A stretch of 42,192 bases of DNA. Source: Chloroflexota bacterium. Its GTDB lineage: Bacteria > Chloroflexota > UBA6077 > FW602-bin22 > JACPRP01. Numbering within the stretch: the stretch's first letter is position 1; each line of letters starts with the position of its first letter. A program made the position numbers and the translations under genes. The notes beneath the pieces are model-generated. The model saw only the letters and a program-made list of their open reading frames with translations, ran no database searches and was not told the origin of the DNA. This document shows positions 17,540-25,953 of this stretch, piece after piece. The DNA lies in NCBI GenBank assembly GCA_016189905.1, contig JACPRP010000115.1, forward strand, positions 1 through 42,192, given 5' to 3'.

Positions 17540-17542
17540 ATT

Positions 17543-17908
17543 GTGCATCGCGTGGGAGTTGATATAATAGAGATACGACGTGTGGAGGAAGCGCTCGCGC
17601 GCTTCGGCGAGCGCTTGCTAGCGCGCGTTTACACCGACGCCGAAATCCAGTTCTGCCGAGGGCGAGTGCCAGAGCTGGCGGCGCGCTTCGCCGGGAAGGA
17701 GGCGATATCCAAGGCGCTGGGCACGGGCCTCAGGGGCATCGCCTGGCGCGAGATGGAGATCTTACCGGACATGCGCGGCAAGCCGCTGGTCGTGCTGCAT
17801 GGCCGGGCTCTCCAACGAGCCAAAGCAATTGGCCTGACCGACTTCGACATCAGCCTTTCACACACGCACGAGCACGCCATAGCTATGGTCATCGCCAGCG
17901 ACCATTAA
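17543..17908 (+). CDS. acpS: Holo-[acyl-carrier-protein] synthase
   Basis: The 121-residue protein has the full AcpS pattern: GVDIIEIRRVEEAL at the N-terminus (metal-binding Asp), FAGKEAISKALGTGL (catalytic Glu/Lys region) and DFDISLSHTHEHAIAMV at the end. It transfers 4'-phosphopantetheine from CoA to a serine of acyl carrier protein. The GTG at 17543 lacks an obvious Shine-Dalgarno site; a second GTG at 17552 is possible. acpS is commonly next to the NAD(P)HX repair gene; here an insertion sequence lies between them. Confidence 0.95.
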   Translation: MHRVGVDIIEIRRVEEALARFGERLLARVYTDAEIQFCRGRVPELAARFAGKEAISKALGTGLRGIAWREMEILPDMRGKPLVVLHGRALQRAKAIGLTDFDISLSHTHEHAIAMVIASDH

Positions 17909-17997
17909 TCTCATGCATCGTAAATGTGATGCTGTCCGAGGGTCTCGACTGGCTCGAATAGTGGCATATTTGCAGGCACCCAGCGGGGGACAAGCCC

Positions 17998-19442
17998 TCA
18001 GGAGTGGGCAGGATTTAGCTTTCGTTCTAACACTAGGCAGCCTCTAAGGTTTGACTTTGGTTTGGAGAATGAGGGAATTGATTGGCAGCGGCCCCTTCGG
18101 GGGCAATTCGATAGGCAAGTTGTGTCAGGGTTGTGCTGAGCCAGTACCGCCAGTCGTGGCCACGGTCGTGGATCACCTGCCGACCGCGCCAAAACGTGCT
18201 CAAGCGGTCCGTGGTGGTCCATTGCTGCTGGCGCGCCCGAGCCTGTCCTTCGACAGCTCGGCCGGCCTCCGCGCCAATGACGGCCTGTATAATATACGCA
18301 AGGGTAGCCAAACCAATCAACCCGTCAAGACTGTCGATATCAGTTTCGTGGGCAGCCACCACCTCCAAATCCCAGCTCTTCAAGTCACGATAGGTGCCTT
18401 CCGTGCTAAAACGACGGCCGTATCGCAGTATTGCCTGCGAGCAATCGTCCGCTGTGCTGAACAAAGCCCAGATAGTATCCGTGTTAGGAGCCTGAGGCTG
18501 CCCCTTGCTGAGCAAATGGGTGGTCCTGCGTTTTTCTCGCGCGAGGCGGCGGGCTTGATCGGCAGGACCCATTTGGTGGGCTGGGTAAGTAGGCACACCA
18601 CGCCCAATGACCAGCAGCGCCAATGCCCCAGCTTTATTCCGATGCTGGTAGGAAGCGCGGTAGTTGAACCATGCTCCGGGGGTAATCCCACCCATCAGAT
18701 CGCCCACCTTAATGGCGCGCCCATTTCCCAGTCGCACCCAATCCCCTGCCCGCAGCCGAATAGTATATCCGAATGGCAGCCGCTCACGCCAATCATCAAG
18801 AGCACGAAACAGTTTCAAGCTGGGGAAGCCACGGTCGGCCAACAGATGAACAGGCCTATCCTTGGGCCACAACGACAGCGTACGGTTCACAAGAGCCACC
18901 ACGCTCGGCGTGAAACTGTTTTTGGGCCAGGGATAGGGCAGAATGCACCACGAGATGGGCAGAACGCGACCGTGGAACTTGACGCCGAGGGTAAATATCT
19001 CCCAACGAAGGCAACGGGTACTATCGAGGACCAACATAATCTCAGCATCGGGCACGATGCACAGGACAGCCCGAATAAGGAACTGAGTGAGATAACGGCT
19101 AGACAACTGGGAGCGGTGGATGGTACGACGGACGCGGCGCATGGCCTGACGAGCCTGTGCAGTGCGCAGACTGGGCAGAGAGCGAGCAAGATCGGATGGA
19201 TGCAGCGACTGACAGAGGAGCAGAGCCCAAACCAACTCAGTTATGGAGCGGAGGCTAGCCGAGTGCATTGAGCCGAAAAGAGCGTATAGACATTGGACAA
19301 AGAGTGGGTATAATGTGGAATCAGGGACAAACATGGGTGCCATCCTTGTTCTCGCAGGAACTAGCTGCGTGAATATGTTCATGGTCTCATGTCTTGTCCC
19401 TTTTGTCACCTGCTTCAACATAAGAATCCTGCCCACTCCTGA
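17998..19442. mobile_element. Complete IS4-like insertion sequence, 1445 bp
   Basis: Terminal inverted repeats of 18 bases, TCAGGAGTGGGCAGGATT at 17998-18015 and its complement at 19425-19442, bound one transposase gene on the minus strand. The 11-base direct duplication GGGACAAGCCC flanks it at 17987-17997 and 19443-19453. An 11-bp target duplication fits the IS4 group (about 10-13 bp). The target was a GC-rich palindromic repeat like that at bases 1-47. Perfect ends and duplication suggest recent insertion. Confidence 0.9.
18033..19421 (-). CDS. IS4-family DDE transposase
   Basis: The protein has about 462 residues with a DDE layout: first Asp in VLDSTRCLRWE, second in LLADRGFPSLKLF, and Glu in RFSTEGTYRDLKSW, close to the Y-R-E-K signature of IS4 transposases. 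The reading frame is open further upstream into the nnr gene, but that is antisense to a real gene; a start at ATG 19421 or 19382 lies inside the element. No Shine-Dalgarno site is evident for 19421. No frameshift or stop is seen, so it may be active. Confidence 0.88.
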   Translation of the reverse strand: MLKQVTKGTRHETMNIFTQLVPARTRMAPMFVPDSTLYPLFVQCLYALFGSMHSASLRSITELVWALLLCQSLHPSDLARSLPSLRTAQARQAMRRVRRTIHRSQLSSRYLTQFLIRAVLCIVPDAEIMLVLDSTRCLRWEIFTLGVKFHGRVLPISWCILPYPWPKNSFTPSVVALVNRTLSLWPKDRPVHLLADRGFPSLKLFRALDDWRERLPFGYTIRLRAGDWVRLGNGRAIKVGDLMGGITPGAWFNYRASYQHRNKAGALALLVIGRGVPTYPAHQMGPADQARRLAREKRRTTHLLSKGQPQAPNTDTIWALFSTADDCSQAILRYGRRFSTEGTYRDLKSWDLEVVAAHETDIDSLDGLIGLATLAYIIQAVIGAEAGRAVEGQARARQQQWTTTDRLSTFWRGRQVIHDRGHDWRYWLSTTLTQLAYRIAPEGAAANQFPHSPNQSQTLEAA

Positions 19443-19541
19443 GGGACAAGCCCCCGCGCTACAGACTGCTGTTCTGGCACTTCGGTCCAATCGGACGGCA
19501 TTGGGGTGACGGTCGGCCCAGTCCGATAGAGGTGATCCCAC

Positions 19542-21107
19542 TTGAGAATCGTGACCGCCGAAGAGATGCGGCAGATCGATCGCGAAGCCGCCGCCAGAGG
19601 ATTGCCCACCGCGTTCCTGATGGCCAACGCGGGCAGGGCTGTTGCAGAGGCGATGCGCGACCGCTACGGCGACCTCGCCGGCAAAGATGTGTTGATCCTC
19701 GTCGGCCCCGGCAACAACGGCGGCGATGGCCTTGTGGCGGCAAACCACCTGCGGGATTGGGGCGCCGGGGTCACGCTGTACATCTGGAACCGCGCGGCCG
19801 AAGGCGACGCAAACTTTCAGGCTGCGCGGGAGAGAGGCATCTCGTTCGTCTCGGCGGCCGAGGATGAGGGACTCGCCAGGCTGCGCGATCAGGCCGGGCG
19901 GGCACGCATCGTCGTCGATGCGCTGCTGGGAACGGGCAAGGCGCGCCCCATCGAGGGGCTCCTTAAGCAGGTTCTCGAGACCATAGCTCAGACTAGAGCA
20001 GTCGATACGACCGTCGTCGCGGTGGACCTGCCAACGGGGCTCGACGCCGATACCGGTGCGCTGGACGCCGTCACCCTGCCGGCGGATTTGACCGTTACGC
20101 TCGGCTACCCGAAGCCCGGCCTCTTCCTTCTCCCGGGCGCAGCGCACGTCGGCAAGCTGGCGGTGGCGGATATCGGCCTGCCTCCCGAGGTCGAGGGTCA
20201 GTCGTCGCTTGAAATGATAACCCCCGCGCTGGTCAAGATGCATTTGCCTGCCCGCCCGGCGATCAGCCACAAAGGGACCTTTGGGAAGGTACTCGTGGTA
20301 GCCGGCTCTTACAACTACATCGGCGCGCCGTTCCTCGCTTGCGTCGGCGCGGGCCGCGTCGGCGCCGGCCTCGTCACCCTGGCCTGCGCCAATCAGATCT
20401 ACCCGATTCTGGCCAGCAAGCTCGTCGAGACCACCTTCCTACCGCTGCCGGACGTCGTGCCCGGCCTTCTCGGCAGCGAGGCCGCCGGGGTGCTGGCACG
20501 ATTCGTCGCGGGCTACAACGTCATCCTGCTCGGCCCGGGCATAGGCCATACTCCGGGGACAGTTTCATTTGTCGAGCGGCTGCTGCGCCAGGCGAAGTCG
20601 CGGAGGGCCAAAGATTTCGTTGGGATCCCCTGGCTCATCGACGCCGATGGACTGAATGCGCTGGCGCAGATAAAGCGCTGGCCGGATCTCACCCCACCGC
20701 AGGCCGTATTCACCCCTCATCCAACGGAGCTGGCAAGACTGTTATGCGCCGGCGTGGATCAGGTGCAGGCGGACCGCCTCGGCGCGGCCCGCCGCGGGGC
20801 GCAGCAATCCCGGCAGGTCGTGGTGCTCAAGGGCGCCAACACCATCGTCGCCGCGCCCGACGGCCAGGCCTTCATCAATCCGAGCGCCAATCCCGCCCTC
20901 GCCACCGCCGGCACCGGCGACGTGCTGGCCGGGGCCATCGCCGGATTTATGGCCCAGGGCCTCGAGCCGAAATGGGCGGCCGTCGCCGGCGTCTTCATCC
21001 ACAGCCTCGCCGGCGAGATCCTGCGCGAAGAGATCGGCGAAGCGGGCGTGTTGGCGGGGGATCTGCTGGATATTCTGCCGGAAGCCATAAATATGGTCAA
21101 GAGGTAA
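19542..21107 (+). CDS. nnr: Bifunctional NAD(P)HX epimerase/dehydratase
   Basis: The 521-residue protein fuses the YjeF-N epimerase (about residues 1-215; GPGNNGGDGLVAANHL, VDALLGTGKARP) to the ADP-dependent dehydratase (about 235-515; HKGTFGKVLVVAGS, LIDADGLNAL, ATAGTGDVLAGAIAGFMAQG). It repairs hydrated NADH and NADPH. The TTG start at 19542 is supported by GAGGTGATC at 19529-19537. The IS element ends 99 bases upstream, so its native promoter, or coupling with acpS, may have been altered by the insertion. After the stop, 21108-21208 holds no gene that I can support. Confidence 0.95.
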   Translation: MRIVTAEEMRQIDREAAARGLPTAFLMANAGRAVAEAMRDRYGDLAGKDVLILVGPGNNGGDGLVAANHLRDWGAGVTLYIWNRAAEGDANFQAARERGISFVSAAEDEGLARLRDQAGRARIVVDALLGTGKARPIEGLLKQVLETIAQTRAVDTTVVAVDLPTGLDADTGALDAVTLPADLTVTLGYPKPGLFLLPGAAHVGKLAVADIGLPPEVEGQSSLEMITPALVKMHLPARPAISHKGTFGKVLVVAGSYNYIGAPFLACVGAGRVGAGLVTLACANQIYPILASKLVETTFLPLPDVVPGLLGSEAAGVLARFVAGYNVILLGPGIGHTPGTVSFVERLLRQAKSRRAKDFVGIPWLIDADGLNALAQIKRWPDLTPPQAVFTPHPTELARLLCAGVDQVQADRLGAARRGAQQSRQVVVLKGANTIVAAPDGQAFINPSANPALATAGTGDVLAGAIAGFMAQGLEPKWAAVAGVFIHSLAGEILREEIGEAGVLAGDLLDILPEAINMVKR

Positions 21108-21208
21108 ATGGCGTCAACGGATGACACTCAGGGGACGGCTCATCACGAAAGGTAATACCGCTGTCAAATCGCCATAGCACCTGCGAACACCATCCTATTT
21201 ATCACACA

Positions 21209-21228
21209 GGCCGGGGCGCGATATGCGT
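21209..21228 (+). repeat. Boundary repeat, left end of the defence island
   Basis: GGCCGGGGCGCGATATGCGT matches 35156-35175 at 17 of 20 positions, same orientation, and the pair brackets the defence genes. A related copy is at 16270-16293. TATAAT at 21235-21240 might be the -10 box of the helicase gene, but no -35 box is evident. Confidence 0.45.
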
Positions 21229-21322
21229 GCTAAGTATAATTCTGTGTGACGTATTTGTAGTCAGGCATAATTCTCGCCCTTCTTGAAATAAGCTGGCAGC
21301 CGTGTTATAGTTTGTTAAACTC

Positions 21323-24300
21323 GTGCCTGGGGATTCGGGCTTGGTGGCTGGAACAATCGGCTCTCCAGAATGGATAAAGGATCTCCGTACTCTGGTCGGC
21401 GTGACTCAGACCGAGCTCGCCGAACGGCTGGGGGTGACCTACGTGACCGTTAGCCGCTGGGAGAACGGACAGGCGCGCCCGAACCGACTGGCCATGAGGG
21501 CCCTGCTCGCGCTGGCCGAACAGACTCCAGACCTTCATCGACCGCCCCAACACATCATCGGAGAAGGCCGGTCCGAGTACACAACTTCCTCGTTTGCGCC
21601 CATCGTCGACTTCCAGGCCGACCCCGAAACGGTGCGATCATTTGTAGAGGGTGAGCGCCTGCGCTATGGGCATTTGTTCAGCCCCGTCTTTGGCACCGAC
21701 ACTGCCCTGATCGACCCCCTCCCCCACCAGATCATCGCGGTATATAACCACATGCTCGCGCAGCCGCGGCTGCGATTCCTCCTTGCAGATGACGCTGGCG
21801 CTGGAAAAACCATCATGACCGGGCTGTACGTGCGGGAGATGCTAAACCGCCGGTTGCTCCGGCGCGTGCTTATTGTACCTCCCGCAGGGCTGGTGGAGAA
21901 CTGGAAGCGGGAGATGCGCAACCTGTTCTCACTGCAATTCCGTGAAGTGGCAGGTTCCGACTGCCGGGATGAGAACCCTTTTGCCGGGCCGGGGAGCGAC
22001 CTCATCATCGTCAGCGTCGATACGCTTGCTGGCGGTAGAGCGTTCGAGCGATTATCTGGCGCAGAAACTGAACCTTACGACCTGGTTGTCTTCGACGAAG
22101 CGCACAAGCTATCCGCCATCCGCAGCGCCGATGGCACTTATGAGACAACTGATCGATACAAGCTGGCGGAGCTTCTGGCCGGAGCCGAGCCACTTCAGGA
22201 AACGCGGTCGCCACGACGTGTCTCCTGGCACGCGCATCACCTCCTCCTGCTGACCGCGACGCCACACATGGGGAAAGACTTCCCGTATTTCGCCTTGTGG
22301 CGGCTTCTCGAGCCCGCCGCGCTCCGGACAGTTGACGCTTTCAACGCGTTCCCTACCGAAGCGCGAGCGAGGCGCTTTCTGCGCCGGACCAAGGAAGAGA
22401 TGGTGACGTTTGACGGGAAGCGTATCTACCCCACCAGGCTGAGCCATACCGCTGGGTACGACCTGACTGCTCTCGAGTGGGAGCTCTACGAGCAACTGAC
22501 CGACTACGTGCGCTTTCACTACAACCGGGCGCGGGTCCTGAACCGCTCTGCCGCTCGTTTGGCTATGAGCATTCTGCAGCGTCGGGCCGCTAGCTCTATA
22601 TGGGCACTGCTCCGCTCCCTGGAACGCAGACGCGACAGGTTGGGTGGCTTCATAAGCGAGATCGTGGCCAGGACGCTGACGGAAGACCAGATGCAGGCAG
22701 AACAGCACCGGTTTCGGATTCCCGACCTTGAGGAAGAGAGAACCAGCGACGAAGAGATAACCGTGGACGGTCGTGAAGAGCGAGACGTGGTAGAGGAGGA
22801 AGCGATGGGCGCTACCACCGCCACCACCCTCGCCGAGCTTCAGGCAGAGAAAACCCACGTAGAGGAGCTGCTGGCTCTGGCTCAACAGGTCTACGAGCGT
22901 GGGGACGAGTCAAAGTTCGACCGGCTCTGGGAGGTCGTACAGGACCCACAGTTTCGCGATGAGAAGCTACTGATTTTCACGGAGCACCGCGACACCATGG
23001 ATTACCTCCTCCTGCGACTGGAAGGGATGGGCTACACCGGCCAGGTAGCCCGCATCCATGGAGGCGTGCCGTACCCGGAGCGGGAAGCGCAGATGGAGGA
23101 GTTCCGGACACGCTGCCGTTTCATGGTGGCGACGGACGCGGCTGGCGAAGGCATCAACCTCCAGTTTTGCTGGATCATGGCGAACTACGACATTCCGTGG
23201 AATCCCGCGCGCATCGAGCAGCGTTTCGGCCGCATTCACCGTTACAAGCAGATACACGACCCGGTGGTCCTGGTCAATCTGATCGCTAACAAGACCAGGG
23301 AGGGCCGCGTGCTGCGGACTCTGCTAGACAAACTGGAAACCATCCGCCGGGAACTGGGCTCTGATAAGGTGTTCGACGTTATTGGGCGGCAGTTCCAGGG
23401 AGTGTCTCTGGCGGAGATTATCATGCGGGCGGTGGTTGACCCTTCTGAGAAGGGCGCCGAAGAAGAAGCGAGTCATGTGGAGGGCTTCCTGACGGCAGAG
23501 CAAGTGCAAGCCATTCAGGATGCCGATGCCAGGCTCAGAGCCACAGGAGGCGATGTGGTCTCGCTTCTTCCTTCCCTTCAGGCTCAGCGTGAGCGCGATC
23601 AGTTGCACCGCCTGCTTCCTGGCTACGTGCGGAGCTTCGTCCAGAAGAGCGCGCATCGCCTGGCGGTCACCGTTCGCGGCGACCTGGACGGATACTTCAC
23701 TCTGGAGCATCTGCCCACCTCACTGGACCTGGCGCTGGAGGAAGCGACCGAGGGCCGCCCATTACCGATGACGGTGCATAAACCGCGGGGTGATGAGCAG
23801 GTCCTTTGGCTCCGTCCGGGTGAGCCTTTCTTCGATAGATACCGTGCCTACTTCTGCGAGAGGGTTGCCGAGATTGCCCTCAGAGGTGGGGCCTTCGTCG
23901 ATCCCTACGCTTCCGAGCCCTATCTCTACCATCTGGCCCTGGTAACCACGGTCCGCAGGGCCGACCCCGATTTCTCGGAGCCCTTCCGAGCCGACCAGAT
24001 GCTAGATATCCGTCTAGCCGCTGTGACCCAAGCGCTGGATGGGGCGGCAATGCAGTGTCCGGTAGAACAGCTGATGGTATTGCGGCCAGCGGAGAACGTT
24101 CAACCTACTGCCTGGCCAGCGCATCAGATGATAGATGCGGCGGTAGCCCGGGCGAACAGCTACCTGCGGCACACCATGCTGCAACCGCTCGTCGAGGAGC
24201 GGCGCCAGAGGCTCATCGCTTCGGTGGAGCACCGGGAGGCGTTTCTTCGGAAGGGGTTTGACTACCAGGCGGCCGAGCTTCTCGACTTGCGCGTCAGGCT

Positions 24301-24910
24301 CCGGGAGCAGGCGAACAAGGGCGAACAGACAGCGGGACGCCGCCTGGAGGAAGTTCGGCGCAGGCAGCAGGAGCTCAAGGGGAAGGAAGAGCGCGCTCTC
24401 GCGACCCTGCAGCGCGAGGTCGAGCTGGTGGAGCCGGGTGACGTGACGTTCCTCGCCCACGCTCTAGTGCTGCCCTCCAGCGACCCTGAGGACCGCCAGC
24501 GGCACGACAGGGAAGTAGAGCGCATCGCAATGCAGGTGGCCTGGGCGTATGAGGAGTCCCAAGGTGCCCAAGTGTACGACGTGTCCAGCCCGGAGAAAGC
24601 GCAATTGGCCGGCCTCGACCGGTGGCCGGGGTTCGACTTGCTCTCTCGGCGGCCCTCTGGCGATCAACGGTGCATCGAGGTCAAGGGACGCCGGGCCGTG
24701 GGCGACGTGGAGCTGAAGGAGAATGAGTGGGCGAAAGCCGCAAACCTGCGGGCCCAGTACTGGCTATACGTGGTTTATGACTGCGCCACGGCGTACCCGC
24801 GCCTGCTGCGAGTTGCAGACCCATTTGCGACACTATTGGTGCGAGCGAAGGGCGGCGTGGTCATCGATGAAGCAAGCGTGTTTGAGGCTGCGGACGAGCT
24901 CAATCCATGA
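21323..24910 (+). CDS. HTH-SNF2 helicase-DUF3883 protein
   Basis: The 1195-residue protein has an XRE-type helix-turn-helix (about 17-65, TQTELAERLGVTYVTVSRWENG) fused to a SNF2 helicase. Walker A is ADDAGAGKTI near residues 155-165, the DEAH box is FDEAHKL near 256, and the C-terminal lobe has EGINLQFCWIMANYD and QRFGRIHRYKQ near 610-640. The end (about 1075-1170, FDLLSRRPSGDQRCIEVKGR) resembles DUF3883, a nuclease-like fold common in defence proteins. It probably moves on DNA as part of a restriction-like system with the methylase and ATPase downstream. GTG 21323 is assumed; GTG 21344 is possible. The fused HTH could repress its own promoter (inference). The stop overlaps hicA (ATGA). Confidence 0.85.
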   Translation: MPGDSGLVAGTIGSPEWIKDLRTLVGVTQTELAERLGVTYVTVSRWENGQARPNRLAMRALLALAEQTPDLHRPPQHIIGEGRSEYTTSSFAPIVDFQADPETVRSFVEGERLRYGHLFSPVFGTDTALIDPLPHQIIAVYNHMLAQPRLRFLLADDAGAGKTIMTGLYVREMLNRRLLRRVLIVPPAGLVENWKREMRNLFSLQFREVAGSDCRDENPFAGPGSDLIIVSVDTLAGGRAFERLSGAETEPYDLVVFDEAHKLSAIRSADGTYETTDRYKLAELLAGAEPLQETRSPRRVSWHAHHLLLLTATPHMGKDFPYFALWRLLEPAALRTVDAFNAFPTEARARRFLRRTKEEMVTFDGKRIYPTRLSHTAGYDLTALEWELYEQLTDYVRFHYNRARVLNRSAARLAMSILQRRAASSIWALLRSLERRRDRLGGFISEIVARTLTEDQMQAEQHRFRIPDLEEERTSDEEITVDGREERDVVEEEAMGATTATTLAELQAEKTHVEELLALAQQVYERGDESKFDRLWEVVQDPQFRDEKLLIFTEHRDTMDYLLLRLEGMGYTGQVARIHGGVPYPEREAQMEEFRTRCRFMVATDAAGEGINLQFCWIMANYDIPWNPARIEQRFGRIHRYKQIHDPVVLVNLIANKTREGRVLRTLLDKLETIRRELGSDKVFDVIGRQFQGVSLAEIIMRAVVDPSEKGAEEEASHVEGFLTAEQVQAIQDADARLRATGGDVVSLLPSLQAQRERDQLHRLLPGYVRSFVQKSAHRLAVTVRGDLDGYFTLEHLPTSLDLALEEATEGRPLPMTVHKPRGDEQVLWLRPGEPFFDRYRAYFCERVAEIALRGGAFVDPYASEPYLYHLALVTTVRRADPDFSEPFRADQMLDIRLAAVTQALDGAAMQCPVEQLMVLRPAENVQPTAWPAHQMIDAAVARANSYLRHTMLQPLVEERRQRLIASVEHREAFLRKGFDYQAAELLDLRVRLREQANKGEQTAGRRLEEVRRRQQELKGKEERALATLQREVELVEPGDVTFLAHALVLPSSDPEDRQRHDREVERIAMQVAWAYEESQGAQVYDVSSPEKAQLAGLDRWPGFDLLSRRPSGDQRCIEVKGRRAVGDVELKENEWAKAANLRAQYWLYVVYDCATAYPRLLRVADPFATLLVRAKGGVVIDEASVFEAADELNP

Positions 24911-25158
24911 ACAAGCGCAAGCTCCTCGAGAAAGCACTGACCAGGCCGACAAACTTCAGGTTCAGCGAAATAGTGGCGCTAGTCCAGGCCTTCGGGTTCC
25001 ATCTGTCACGGGTAAGCGGCAGCCATCACATTTTCGTCCATCATCAGGTCGAGGAATTGGTCAATATCCAGAACGTGAACGGGAAAGCGAAGCCCTACCA
25101 GATTCGTCAGTTTCTCCGCATCGTAGAATGGTATAATCTTGAATTGGAGGGCGACTAA
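24907..25158 (+). CDS. hicA: HicA-family mRNA interferase toxin
   Basis: The 83-residue protein has the HicA double-stranded-RNA-binding-like layout: FSEIVALVQAFGFHLSRVSGSHHIF, in which the GSHH histidine is the expected catalytic residue. HicA toxins cleave mRNA. Its ATG overlaps the helicase stop by four bases, so it is translated as part of that operon. The toxin comes first and the antitoxin second, the usual HicAB order. The ending is DD-free and ordinary; I see no inactivating change. Confidence 0.85.
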   Translation: MNKRKLLEKALTRPTNFRFSEIVALVQAFGFHLSRVSGSHHIFVHHQVEELVNIQNVNGKAKPYQIRQFLRIVEWYNLELEGD

Positions 25159-25379
25159 TGAAGGATTATCACATCAATATATTCTATAGCGAGGCAGATA
25201 AGGGATACATCGCCGACATCCCCGATTTGAAGGCTTGCTCTGCTTTCGGAGAAACGCCCGCGGAAGCGCTGGCCCAGGTGGAGATTGCAAAAGCGCTCTG
25301 GCTGGAAGCGGCGCGCGCCGAGGGCAAGCCGATCCCCCGTCCACGGTACCGGCCAGCGATATATCGGGCGGTGTCTTGA
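25158..25379 (+). CDS. hicB: HicB-family antitoxin, short form
   Basis: The 73-residue protein carries the HicB core (HINIFYSEADKGYIADIPDLKACSAFGETPAEALAQVEIA), which neutralises HicA. It ends at about the core length, with PRPRYRPAIYR but no visible C-terminal HTH or ribbon-helix-helix domain. It overlaps hicA by one base (TAATG). Confidence 0.87.
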   Translation: MKDYHINIFYSEADKGYIADIPDLKACSAFGETPAEALAQVEIAKALWLEAARAEGKPIPRPRYRPAIYRAVS

Positions 25380-25465
25380 GGCTGACCACGACTGGGGGAA
25401 TGGGCTAAACAAAAGGGGGTCGGCGCGTTAGGTTTGCCTCGACTGCTAACGAGGAGACCGAAGAC

Positions 25466-25687
25466 GTGAGATGCACAATTTGTGGAGGCGAATTAAAGGC
25501 AACGAGGACCGATCTGCCGTTCAAAGTGCGGGAGACTAGCATTGTAGTTCTGAAGAATCTCCCGGTTTTGCAGTGCGAGAACTGTTCCGAGTATCTTATC
25601 GATGACGCTGTTCTCCGTCGAGTCGACGAGACCCTTGCCACGGTTGACAGCGAGGCCGAGCTTGAGATCATCAGTTATGCCGCCTGA
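25466..25687 (+). CDS. YgiT/MqsA-type zinc-finger antitoxin, apparently orphan
   Basis: The 73-residue protein has two CxxC pairs (C3-C6 in MRCTICGG and CENCSEYL near residue 38), the YgiT-type zinc finger found in MqsA-like antitoxins. These are usually encoded after a RelE- or DUF4258-like toxin gene. Only 86 bases separate it from hicB and no toxin gene is seen, so the partner may be lost or it may act alone. The GTG start has GAGGAG at 25451-25456. Confidence 0.75.
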   Translation: MRCTICGGELKATRTDLPFKVRETSIVVLKNLPVLQCENCSEYLIDDAVLRRVDETLATVDSEAELEIISYAA

Positions 25688-25726
25688 CCCCGATCGACCT
25701 GCCCTTCGAGCGGGGTGAGCATCGGC

Positions 25727-25903
25727 GTGGCGGTCAAGGCCGCCAACCTGCGGGGGTAGAGTTGGCTGTACGTGGTGTTTGACTGCGCTGCGATGTAACC
25801 GCGTCTGCTGCGAGTTGCAGACCCGTTCGTCATGCTGCTAGTGCGGGCGAAGGACGGTGTGGTGATAGATAACGCAAGCGTGAGTGAGGCGGCGGAGAAA
25901 TGA
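25727..25903 (+). pseudogene. Decayed duplicate of the helicase DUF3883 tail
   Basis: These bases repeat the helicase's 3' end (about 24728-24902), including a shared stretch around CTGCTGCGAGTTGCAGACCC. Translated in that frame it reads AANLRG-stop-SWLYVVFDCAAM-stop-PRLLRVADPF...VRAKDGVVID, with two in-frame stops. It is a remnant left when the region between was duplicated or rearranged. The rest of the 25688-25953 gap shows no gene. Confidence 0.85.
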
Positions 25904-25953
25904 GTCCATGTGCGCCCCGCTCCATTAACAAGTTACGAGAGGGCTGAGGTATC

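Noticed and set aside
18051-19271. Plus-strand 406-residue reading frame antisense to the transposase
   Set aside because: It is a shadow of the transposase gene; its residues show no domain and the DDE motifs read on the other strand.
19443-20270. A 745-residue transposase extending left into nnr
   Set aside because: The extension is antisense to the nnr gene and lies outside the terminal inverted repeat at 19425-19442.
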